From Atrichornis clamosus (taxonomy: Eukaryota; Chordata; Aves; Passeriformes; Menuridae), in assembly GCA_013400975.1 (NCBI GenBank), contig WBMZ01009467.1, positions 29,132-93,131 of the forward strand: a stretch of 64,000 nucleotides of DNA, given 5' to 3'. Shown here in pieces: positions 1 through 11,200 of the stretch; positions within the stretch are counted from its first letter, which is position 1, and each line of letters opens with the position of its first letter. The notes under the pieces are model-generated. The model saw only the letters and a list, made by a program, of their open reading frames with translations. It did no database searches and was not told where the DNA came from. A program made the translations under genes and the position numbers.

Positions 1-118
1 CTTTTTCAGGATGTCTGACAACTTGTGCACTTCAAGGCAGAGGTGCAGGACAGCCCCTAATAGCTCCAGGTTTCTCCCCTTCAAATCGCTGCTGATGAGG
101 AACACCAAGTGTGTCTGC
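1..118 (-). other. Possible internal exon of an unknown minus-strand gene, cut by window edge
   Basis: A strong-looking acceptor (a long T-rich tract ending GTTTCTCTTAG) precedes 118 on the minus strand. One frame is then open for 39 codons to the edge and reads as a leucine-rich, helix-like peptide (for example SDLKGRNLELLGAVLHLCLE). I do not recognise it. It is not NEK2, the usual neighbour on this side of LPGAT1, as far as I can recall. The plus strand is also open here, so chance is a real alternative. Confidence 0.22.
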
Positions 119-3100
119 CTAAGAGAAACACTGAGATAAGGGAACACAACAACAACAGGATCAAAAGAATCTTCAGTGTTTCCAAAAGTGCAGAGTAGAA
201 AACCCAAGAGCTTCACCCTGGGGGAAAGCACTGGCAGGCTGGGGGTTCCAGAGTGCTGCTGCATCCATCCTGTCCTCAGGAGAGGAGATGTGAGCAAACC
301 AAAGGAAATGGGCTTGCTGATGGGAGCTGTGGATGACACAGAAGTTCAGCAGCAGCAGTGTTTAACACCGTAGCATCTGAATCTGAAATTCCACATTGTG
401 TGATGGCATCTGCTGCTTCTGAGTGGATAAAAACCAAGTTAGATTGTGGGGCAAAGGCAAAAAAAGAAGGTCCAGGGTGAAGAAATCAACGAGTTAGAGA
501 GCAATAGCTCTGAGCTAGGTGTGCACTTCCACCAAACGGAAGGAGCGGCCAGCCACCCCTCCCAGGTGAAGAAAACCTCACCAAGGGACTGGGCAACATT
601 TATTTCAACTCAAAGCAAGCCAGGCCTAGCCTAGAAACAAGGAGTCTGTGGGGAAGGAAACACTGTGTTAGAAACCCTCCCATCTTGCCTAGCCATTTTG
701 GGTCAATAGTCAGTATATGGTCTCACTAATGCTGCAGAGGGAAATCCTAGAACCCTCTGCTCCTACTTAATGTATCTGCTCAAAGGGTCAAATCTGCCCT
801 TTTATTTATATGTATTCATTTACAATAGAAAATCCGATGCAGCCCTCAGGTGCCAGAATCTCTCAACTCTTGTCAGTGCTTTCTAGGATAATTTGTCTTC
901 CTGGGAGACATCTATTCCTTGTGGCTAGATGACCTTCCTTTCGCTCAGTATCAAACATACACTTCACTACGTCATTTGTGCAACTTGTCCTCATTAATAA
1001 CAAATTGGTAAATCAAAAACACTGTATTTTATTTCATATAATTTATGAAAATATTATACATAGTTGAATAAATCTGCAGAATTGTATCAACCAAAAATGA
1101 GAAATTTCCTCTCCAAAAGTAATTTCATATAAATTGACTTTTCTCCTTCAGATCCTCAAGTGAGATTATAAAAACATCAACTGTAGTTTGTCATACAATA
1201 ATCAGCCACATTTGTCATCTCGAGTTTAGTCTTGCAGTTTAGCAAAACCAGTGTTGATTTTTCCCAAAGCTACACAGAACTGCCCTACTGAGGTTAGCTT
1301 ATTATTTGCTCTTTCTATAGACCTAGAGTTTGATCTTATTGATCCCTTTCACAACATCCACTTTTTTGAACTTCTCGTTTTAGGTACACGTAAAAATCTG
1401 CACATCACCATCCAGTGAGCTCCTTGCTACCGTTAATGCTCATAAATCCACTATCCGTTCTGACCAGCTGTTAATACTTGCCCAGTAACGTCATTTACAA
1501 CAAACTCCATCATTTAAGCAAAAATATTAGCAGCCTTTATTCAGCTGCACCAGACCCTAGCACTACCTGCTCTGAAATTCCTGATGCATCACTTCTTCAA
1601 TCCCACGGAGAAGTCTCAGTCAAACCAGCTGGCCAACCTGGTACAAAACCAGACTGACATGAGGAAGGACAACAGACCCAAGAGACTTCTTCCTTATTCC
1701 ACAAAGAACCTAAGGACATACGGGAAGTTGAAGTACTAACAGATTCTAGCTATATAAAGGTATGAACAGAAAGCCTTTTTTTTCCCCAGGAGATACCTTT
1801 TCTTTATGTTTGAGATGAAAGTCACTGCAGCACGTAACACATCTGACCACCTCAGGCGCCTGTTTTTGCCCACACTTTGGACTCACCTTGTGTTGTTAAG
1901 CCCCATTCCTCAGTTCTGCCCATTACTCTGACACATCTTTCAAAAGGAGCCTCCCCTTTACAATCAGCTAGAAAGTCATGTCCTCTCTCTGTGTGCCCCA
2001 GGGGCTAAGCACGCTACTTTATTTGAAGCCCATGGCAGCTCTCAGGGAGGCAAGGGATGAAGAAGGGGGAGAAAAACCTGGAATTGGAACCGAACAGCAG
2101 CAATTCCCACATGCCCTCAGCTCACCTGTAGCAAACCTTTTAGTATCTTTCACAGGGTGAATTCAGTATCTTTCACAGGATGTTTTTTTTTTTTTGTTAA
2201 ACTAAGACAAAATTATTCTTTATAAACCCGAGTAAGCACACTTGACATTCACATACCTTTTTTATTTGCTGTCTCAGCTGAAATTAGTGGTATTTTAAAA
2301 TGAAGAGCATCCTTTCAGAAAAGCTGTGAGTTACCAAAACAGCAAAAATACAATAGAGTCCTGAGAGATAAAAATTTATTTATCTGATCAGCATGTCATG
2401 ATATGGTCACAACTCATACAGCTGACATTCTCATAGCCAAAAGAGGGATGTTTTTTTCATTTTAAAAATACATTTTTCTTTCCAGCAGGAAGGATTTATT
2501 TTAAAACAAACACTTCACACTAGGCAGGAATTAAAAACAATGGCTTTTTCAATATGACAACAGGGCTGGTAAGCACTGGATCCCCCACCAGTGTCTTAAT
2601 ACTCAGATTTCAAGTTCTCCCTCCCGCTCCCCGATTCCCCCCACCCCTCACAGAAAAACACCACACTGAAAAACAAGACAAAACCCAGAAGGGAACAAAG
2701 AGGTAGATGTCACTACAACCATGGCGCTGTTTTGGAAATTGTGCAGCATGTCTCACGATGCTCCAAGCAGTTCCCTTCTCCTCTGTCAGATGTTGCAGAA
2801 TTGGGCACCAGCAGTCGCACAACAGGGGACGTGGAGCTAAGAGCGACGGCCGGCGAGGTGCCAGGGCCACAGACTGAGCAGGGCTGTTCCACCCGGTGTT
2901 GCTCTGCCCAGCTGGAGTTGTTTAAAAACAGCTCACCCTTTACAACTGTACGTATCTCTAAATGACACCAGGCTTGCTGCCACCAAGGCCAGAGTCGTCC
3001 TTCTAGGAGGCAATGCAGGGTCAAGGGGGCTCAGGTTCTGCTCCTGGCACGCCCTCTGCTCTCAGGAACTGTGAGAAGACTGACTGCTACAGTGACCGCA

Positions 3101-4473
3101 GAGAACTCGGCAGCCCAAGCACCAGCACAGCTTCCAGGGGGTGCCGGGGGGAGCGAGGGCTGCACAGGCTCCACTCCTCCCCTTGCCCCTTCTGGCACAG
3201 AAACGTTTGTCTCTGCGGCCTTCCTCATGAACGCTCTAACGAACGACGTTATCACAAATTAACACCGCAGCTGTACAGTGAACCGAAGTGTTATTTCACT
3301 ATTTGCCGTGTTTGTTTATGGTAAGCACAATAAAGGCTGTGCGTCTATAAGCACAATCAATACAACCATCAAAGAAAACCTTCTCATCTATTAAGGATTA
3401 GAATCATATGAAATAATCTTGAAAAAAAAAAACCTCAACTCTATTTTTGCTATGCCAGAAGAAAAAAAAAAGGGGGGGGGGNNNNAAAAACCTCAACTCT
3501 ATTTTTGCTACGCCAGAAGAAAAAAAAAGGGGGGGGGGGAAAGAAACCTAATAATTAGAGTAATGCTGCTTCTTGTATCTGTCCACATTTCTGAAAAAAA
3601 CATCTTGGCTGTTGGAAAGATTTTTTTAAAAAATCCAATTAAATAAAGTCAGCAGAATAATTCCAAACATAACCAGCCCTTCACAAAACCACTGATAGTC
3701 ACTCCTGGCTTCCACATCCATTTCATCATACAAAACAAAAATGCAGGTAGCAGAGAAGGGAAGGAGAAAATTGGAGGTGAAAATAACTGATATAAAAAAC
3801 CCCTGTTCATCATATGATACGAACCTCATGGTAATTTTAAGGAACTAACTCATTTTAATAGGACAGTGAATAGTTCAGTGAATAATTACTTCATTATCCC
3901 ATGATAAAAAAAAAAAACTTTATAATGCATAGAATCCTTTCAGTGACTTTTTCTGTATCACAGCCAAGCACTCTACAGTTCTTGCAGAAAAAGTAGAGCT
4001 GCTCAGAAGCGTTTATAATGCATGCAGACATTTTAAACCAGAGTGTGGTTTCCATTTTGCTCTTCCGATTGTTATTTTTAAAAGAAGTGTAAAAACTATC
4101 AAATATGCAATTTTGCAAAATAACCCTTTATTTCATATGGCTCCATTATTTCCAAACAATACAGAACCCCAGATGTATAATTATTTTGAGTGATTGTATC
4201 GGATCACCACAAAATCTCCAGCTGACTGTCAAGAGAATGCATCCAACCCTGGGCTCGTGATTTGGAAATCCCAGTTTTAAGTACCTTTGGTCCCAATATT
4301 TATGTCAAGGCAAAGCGGAGCAGTTGAATCCTGTCACACACAGTGATCGGTATCTGTTATTATCTTGTACAAACAGGTGAAAAAAGTTAACAGCACTTTA
4401 TGGCAGTGTCAGACAAAAAAAAGTTACATCGTTTGCAAACCAAGTGAACAATGAACAGTACCACAGTGATCGC
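119..4473. other. Intergenic or distal 3' flank of LPGAT1
   Basis: No gene is recognised here. The stretch 2590-3270 is richer in G+C and CpG than its surroundings but has no convincing exon. An assembly gap with flanking duplicated sequence lies at 3428-3539, and an A/G-rich low-complexity run at 4606-4660 lies just beyond. The remainder is ordinary AT-rich DNA. Confidence 0.5.
3428..3539. repeat. Near-identical direct copies flanking a 4-N gap
   Basis: The 54-nt segments 3428-3481 and 3486-3539 are almost identical. Each has AAAAACCTCAACTC, then ATTTTTGCTA(T/C)GCCAGAAG, then a long A run and a long G run. Four N bases (3482-3485) lie between them. The clearest difference is T at 3453 against C at 3511. 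This looks like an assembly join at a homopolymer rather than biology. Confidence 0.85.
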
Positions 4474-4479
4474 TTTATT
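4474..4479 (-). terminator. Candidate poly(A) signal AATAAA for LPGAT1
   Basis: The minus strand reads GTAAAAATAAAGCG here. Within 60 nt downstream comes a G/T-rich run (GGTACTGTTCATTG and CTTGGTTTG). This is the best combination of hexamer and downstream element I can find left of the stop codon. Usage cannot be shown from sequence. Confidence 0.3.
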
Positions 4480-4605
4480 TTTACTGCAAGAAAATGCATC
4501 TTATTTATGACGCAGGGGTTGGAGGAGGGAGAGGGAGGCTTTTAATTTTCCAGGAAAGCAAGTTAAACTGAAATCTCGCTTTTCAACATCCTGTGAGAGC
4601 AACTT

Positions 4606-4660
4606 TAAGAAAGAAAAAGAAAAAAAAGAAAAGGAAAAAAAAAAAGAAAAAAAAAAAGAG
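4606..4660. repeat. A/G-rich low-complexity tract
   Basis: A 55-nt purine run made of AAAGAAA-type units, inside or next to the end of the presumed 3' UTR. The lysine-rich open frame through it is an artefact of composition. Confidence 0.85.
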
Positions 4661-7600
4661 ACACTATGGTTGCAAGACTCAACAGAACCACACGTGGAAT
4701 CCAACAGAGACCGTGATGAAGGCGCACTCGCCCCAGGGCACTGAAAAAACACTGCTCAGTGTGGATGGGCAGGTGCTCTTCACATCATGGGATTCACAGA
4801 GCAGCAAAGCTAAACCATGAGGACTTACCTAACTTCAATCGTAACAACTTGTTTTTGAACAATTAAACGTAGAAACGTGGAGATGTTTTGTGTCTCTGCA
4901 ACCCTGGCAGTGAACCATCTTTATCTGCAATGCACTCAAATTGCTCTGTTCTCACTTCTGTGTGCAACAGCTTTCAGTTAGCGTTTTTCCTGTGAATTTT
5001 TCATTTTTTATAATTTTAGACATTCTTCCACTATTTTTCCCCTAATATAAATTCAACATTATATTAATTTGTGATCAGCTGTATGGTTAACATCAATTTC
5101 TATCAAAACACATTTTGAACTCTCCAGAGGAGGAAACCCATGGATGAAGCAGCAAAATGCCCAGTACATCCAAAACACCAGCCAACTGCCAGAAGTAGAA
5201 CCGAACTGCAACTGACAGGAATTCATGTTTTACAAACTCGCCTGCTAAGCTCCAGACAGTCTGGACCAGCACGGTATTTTTAGCACAGAATTTCCTAGAT
5301 ATTGTATCCATTTTATGTTTTTCCCTTCATAGCCAAACTTCTTTTATCCAATTTATTCTCTCTCAGGAAGCAGCATCCAGGATCATGCTGGGAGGGTACT
5401 TTGGAGTTGCTTTACAACGTTTTCATTCCACTGTCACCTACAGCAACTCGGCCGTAAGGAGACACAATGTCAGGCGCTCTTCACATTTTCCAGTGCAGGC
5501 AGGAAAGAAGCCTAGGACCTAAGACTATTTACTCACCCTACTAAACAACAATCAGTGCTTGAAAACAGATGTCTCGCAGTAGTAAGAACCACAGAGGAAC
5601 AAAGTGAAAATGAACAGGACCAGATAAATCAAATGCTTGTCTGAAGCATTATTGCGCATTACTAATTTCTTTAGGCAGCACGTGAACACTCGCTAGTGAC
5701 TGCAATTCACTGGGAGAAAAATAAAAATACTGCATTTGAAAAAACAAGATGCTCTTACATGGAGTTCACGGGGTCTATAAAGAACAATCTCCTGATGTGA
5801 GTAACTGCTGTGCAATCTGCTTATATAAACTTCCCTTTTTATATCACTCCAGTCTGTCCTAGCTCAAAATAAAATGAGCTGTACTATGGGCATCTCTGTG
5901 GTTCTGATCAAACTACCTGGGGGAGGACAGTAGCAAGTAGCTTGCCACCTGTGTTCTGCAGTTTTAAGAGTCATTCCCATGTGCAGCAGAAATAACCACT
6001 TACAGAGTAACGGTGCTGGGCTGCCCCAGCAGCCCCCTGTAAAATGGCAGATTAAATACATTCATTCCATCAGCTGAACTTTAGCAAGAGCAACACGAAA
6101 ACACAAATACTCCCCAGGTGAACTCCCTATCAGGGCATACCTACCTCTTTTTAATGGATTTTACGTTGCACCAGAATACAGGTGCAAAGAGATGGTATTT
6201 AGAAACAGCATCTTCCCTACAACGTGACGCCATTGGCAACAACTGTCCTTTGCCTCCAGGCTGTAGTGGCTCTGTGGAAGTGAGGGGAAGGCAGTTCAGG
6301 GGAACATACGATGGTGTGCCATTTTGCATCCACCCCCACTGAGCTACCTTAGCTACACTGCTGCATTTGGGGGGCAGGGATGGCATATTTAACAAGGTAT
6401 TTTTCCATAAAGCCAGGGAAACTGGCACTGCCTCGTGTTTTGGTATGCTCTTTGCTCCCTCCCAAAAGGGAACACTGGCTAGGTTTTGTATTCTGCACAC
6501 CACCTACTGTGATTCATGTAGCAGCAGAGGGAGACAGAAGGGAAATCAATATTGCTTGCTCAGAGCCAAAACTACTGAGGGCTTACTTTGTTCTCAACAA
6601 AATTACTCTGTAAAAGGCAGTATGCCAACATCTGAAGTTCTGGCTACCCTGCTTGTATTTAGAGAGATTAGTTTTATTTTAAGAACAGTTCTCTCAAATC
6701 TGTGCATAATCACATAAACACAATGCCAACCAGACCTGCCAGAAGTAAGGCTGTACATCACAGAGATTCTTTCAAAAGGATCCTAAGCTGCACATCTGAA
6801 AGTGTCTTCTACTCCCACCTGCCCTTCAGTTCAACACACCCTTCTTCCAGTAAGATTTTAGCAGTAAGATTTTAGTGGTGAGCTAATTAATACTGCCCTC
6901 CATGTAGTTATTCAGAATATTTACCATACTTATTTTTTCAGTAGTATCTTCCTACAGATTTATGATAGCAATTATACCTATTCTTTCTTCTTACGAAACT
7001 AGTTTTTCTTCTATTACTCCTTAGCAAAACATTAAGATGGTTGGCATTGAATTATTTAAACTCTCCCACAAGTATATTTAGCACTGTTGCAACTAGCGGG
7101 GAGAAAAAGGCCTCTATAAACCACTCAAAGGTCACCTTGGTTGGACTGCAGTATACAAAATACAAAGGTGGCTAAAAATCACCAGCAGCACCAGCAGACC
7201 TTCACAAAAAACTAGAATTGCTCTGGCCTCCAACGCGTGACAAATAAAGCTTCCCTCTATTCCCTAAGCTTTACATCTTTCCTTCACTGTATTTTCACCT
7301 TCAAAAGTGCATTTTCAAAACTGATGATGATGGTTGAGCTGCATTCTGAACCAAAAGGGAACTTAACCGAGTGACTTCACACTTCCCAAGTTTCCTCATA
7401 ATACGAGATACTGGTAGCACACGGAATTCAGAGAGCTGATGGTAAGACCACAGCAGGGATGGGCTGATTCACCACATGTGGATAGCTTTTAATCACACTA
7501 TGATGCTGCAATGCTTTTTTGAGGACCAGCTCCTCACAAAACAGACGCGACACCGGATCTTGTTTGGGTGTTGGTTTTAGATCAATGTGTCTGGTACAAC

Positions 7601-8113
7601 AACTGCTGACTGCGTAGCCACAAAGACACCGCCACCACCAGCTCTGTCGGGTATCTTTGACTCCAGCACAATGAGCTGCAATAAAGTACAAGTTGTGCAA
7701 ATGAGGAATCTCTACCACACCAATGCTGTACACACTACTGAAGAGACAAGTTGCTGAATTTTCTGAGGTCTAACTACAATGCCAAGAAATACTTGTGGTG
7801 ACAAAGCTTTCTTGTCACAGACATTCTTCTACGGTGGTTGTACGATTGCACCTTTTGTCCAAATGCTGAATTTGCTTAAGTGTGGGTGAGAGTATACATT
7901 TTTAAAAATACAGACAATTCTTAAAATAATACATCATCAGGTCACTATGTTACTGATCTTCACTTTTAGTGGAGTTTAAAATTTCCCCCAAAGGGAGGTA
8001 AAAGTCCATCCAGTATTTTCCTTTACTCTTGAATATTCACATTTGCACATACAACATGATACTCATTTGCAAGAGCCTGGATTCCCATTGTGTCCTCAGG
8101 TCCCATTCCACTT

Positions 8114-8265
8114 TTAAAATAGGCAATGGTACAAATACTGAAAGAGGCAGTACCACATACCGCCTGACAAAAATGCAAGTGATTGTATGCCAACTAGCCA
8201 CAGGTTACTGAGGGTCATCTCCCGAGAAATCGCTTTTGTTTGACCCTGGGGTGGCGGAAAAGCTC
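8114..8265 (-). CDS. LPGAT1: LPGAT1 last coding exon: residues 321-370 and stop
   Basis: The acceptor is TTCTCTTGTAG before 8265. The exon completes Gly321 and encodes AFPPPQGQTKAISREMTLSN, then a hydrophobic C-terminal segment (about 339-370) ending in YLYHCLF and TAA. The REMTLSNLW and YHCLF signatures are conserved. The PPPQGQT stretch is slightly diverged from mammals. The 3' UTR follows directly on the minus strand. Confidence 0.95.
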
Positions 8266-11200
8266 CTACAAGAGAAAAGAAAACACGTTTAATGCTTCTG
8301 CACAGGAGATTCTTTACCACCACTGCTTGTCCCAGCAACGGTGCCCACACACCATTAACTGGTTGCTTCTCTACTAGGCTGTTAAACTTACGAAACACTC
8401 TCCAACATTATCAGATACCTTGGAGAAAATAAAAACTCAAACCACACCCCCTTATCTTAATTAGTAAGAATGATATTAATTTCTGTATAAACTTTAAGCA
8501 TAAGCCTCAAAACATTCCTTAGAAGCTATCATAATACTCAGCCTTTGCAGAGAGATTCAACTGCCATCTAAGTTTTCTGTATTATTTTTACAGTTTTATC
8601 ACTATCTCCATTATCAAATTGAAAGAATTCCATATCAAACTTCACAGCTGCTTGGTGATGATGTTTTGTATACTGTGAAGAAGCAACACACATACATTCC
8701 TGAGGTTCCTCTTGAAATACACTTTTTTTTAAAGAAGAGTTTCCACATGTTGTTTGAACATACAGACTAAGGATACATTGTAATTTGCTGTGGAGTTCTC
8801 CAGAAATTCTTTACTGAAATCTTTGCTTAGATGGGAAAGACTGGCAAGAGCTTCAGATGACGATAAAAAAAAATTCATTTTTCCATACTTTGACTTTTTC
8901 TGACTTGCAACACTCAATTAAATGTGCCTGAATACATCAGAGCTTTATGACCATAAGCAAACTATTTGCATATATTTACATCAGCATATTAAATAATCTG
9001 TGTTACGTGTTACTGAGATGCACAAAGCCTTGATGACATGAAGCACTTTCGTTGTTGTTAATCCTGAACAGTGGATATAAAACTCTAAATATACTAGAGA
9101 AGATGATGTACTTGCTGCAGCATTATGGAGTCTCAACTTCTCACAGAAGAACATGAAATTAATGATTCAAAGAGTAAAGATGCAGCAGTGTCAATTTTTA
9201 ATCTTAGGAACCACACAATTCGGGCAATTAGATACCATCAGCAGCTTATCTCTGTGCTTCACATTTCCAATCACTGGAGAAACTGCAATCAAGCATTTAA
9301 GACAAAGCTTTTCTTCCTGCATGAATGCTCTTAAATTAAAAAAAAAAAAAAAGCAAAACCAAACCAAACAAAGCAAAAGCCTAAAAAACCCCTTGATGAG
9401 CCCCATCCACCTCTCCCTGATAGGTATTTCACACTTGGGCAGATTTGCCACATCATTTATTCCCCAGTAATTCTCAGAGCTAAGCTTCTATTTGTCCACT
9501 CTCCGCTGCATTTGTTCTTCCATGGCCCATTTGTTTTTCTGTACCAACACTGACCTCTGGTTTAAAGAACTTTCCTTTTTCTTTGGTAGATACAGACAGC
9601 TGTCTCTTCCCCTATCCCAAGCCATCTTTGATCCTTCACCTTCCCAGCTGAGACAAGCCAAGTAGTTTTAGTTGCCCTTCACAGAAATGACTCCTCCTTC
9701 CCCTTAATCATCTTAGCTCCTTATCTCTGTCCCTCTCCCAGTTCAATTCATATTTCTCAACAGGGACGATGGACCTGTACACAGAATTTCCAGAGGAGGT
9801 TTCAGACCTGGTACAACAAAGAGTGTTTCCATAGCACTGGGGATGACACTCCTGACTTTTTCCACTGCCTCACACCACTTGGCTTATGAGCAGAGTGAAT
9901 GAGGAGCACGATGACTTCAGTACACAATTACTGATTTCCAACTGCTCCTAGTTTATGGTTGGGGTTTTTTTCCTTAATTAGTCCCTGAGTGTTTTTATTC
10001 TGCTAAGTGCAGTATCAGTTGTGTTTCTGTGGTGTTCAAGGTTATCCTGCTGAAGAGTTCAGAGAAATCAAGAACTTGCCAATACAGATTTTCCACTAGC
10101 TAAAATAGGAATCCTTCTGTTACCTACAGCTATTAACTCAACATGGTTTTAATCTTATAAATGAAATGTGTAAAATGTACCCGTAAAAAATTATGGAACA
10201 GTTTCCTGTCAAATTTTAGGCATATTTATTTTTCATTAATTTTCAAGAGGTTTAATATTACAGGTTTTCCCCAGACAATTAAAGTTCTGTAACACTTAAG
10301 AATATAGCAAAATGGCAAAAGGTGCTTTAGGCTTTGCTTCTTTCTCTTCCTCAATTAAAATATGCCCCAAGTACACATTGACAGTATCACTGGTAAGAAG
10401 ACAAACTTTTCAAGTTTCACAGAGCATTAGATATTCCTCCAGCTTTGTGAAGTAAGCTTTATGAACAAAGACAAGTTTCAAAGCAGTGTGTAGATGATGA
10501 CGATGATGATGATGATGATAATAATAATAATTAGTAATAATAATGCTGAAACAGCCCTAAGACTTAAAAGCACACCACCTTGTGACCATGTAACAGGTGA
10601 GTACAAAGCTGGCTCTTGAGCAGCTTCAGGGACTCCCCTCACATTCAACCTCAGGACCTTTTCCAGAGGGTTTCCAAAAATTGTAACAGCATTTTTTCAG
10701 TCGGCCAACAAAAGCAATGCAAGCAAGTTCTCAACAGGTATAAATGGCAGTAACTTTAAGTTATGCTAATTTATGCTTAATAAGGTCCTATGTCATAGCA
10801 TTTACATTTAAAATAGGTCTTTATTAATTCATACTGATTGCACTGGAAAATTATTACCAATTATCCTATTTTGGAAGTGCATTTTAATGAATAAATCTGA
10901 TTATATTAATTATACTCCCTGAAATTCCAGACTAGTTAGATTTTCTGGGTATGACTTAATTTAAGAGTACAAAATAATGTCTCAAACCCAAGAATTCTTT
11001 GCAATCTATTTGCTACTCTTGTATTTTAAAAGATATTCACTAAGTTATTTGTCTGATCAAGTCCAATATATGCATTTGGATGTGATTTATACAGCAGGGT
11101 CTGACTTCAATGATGGCTGAGTGACAGCAGTATTTCACAAAACAAAATACACCTCTGGGTTGTTAAAGAATTCTATTAATCTCTTTAAGCATTTCAATTG

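Larger units (their letters stand above)
4474..8113 (-). other. LPGAT1: LPGAT1 3' UTR, approximate extent
   Basis: Downstream of the stop codon the minus strand shows no recognised gene and few repeats. Candidate poly(A) signals (AATAAA, seen as TTTATT on the plus strand) occur at 6673-6678, 5352-5357, 4474-4479 and 4128-4133. The one at 4474-4479 is followed by a GT-rich stretch, as expected for a cleavage site, so I use it as the provisional end. The human transcript has a 3' UTR of several kb, so a long UTR is expected, and it could reach further left. The end is a guess. Confidence 0.35.

Noticed and set aside
2610..3324. Overlapping open frames in the G+C-richer left flank
   Set aside because: Frames are open on both strands with no conserved content, and I could not fit a first exon with start and donor convincingly.
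4593..4820. Lysine-rich open frame
   Set aside because: It is translated from a purine-only low-complexity run.
6141..6503. 120-codon minus-strand open frame
   Set aside because: It lies inside the presumed LPGAT1 3' UTR, has no recognisable domain, and long plus-strand frames overlap it.
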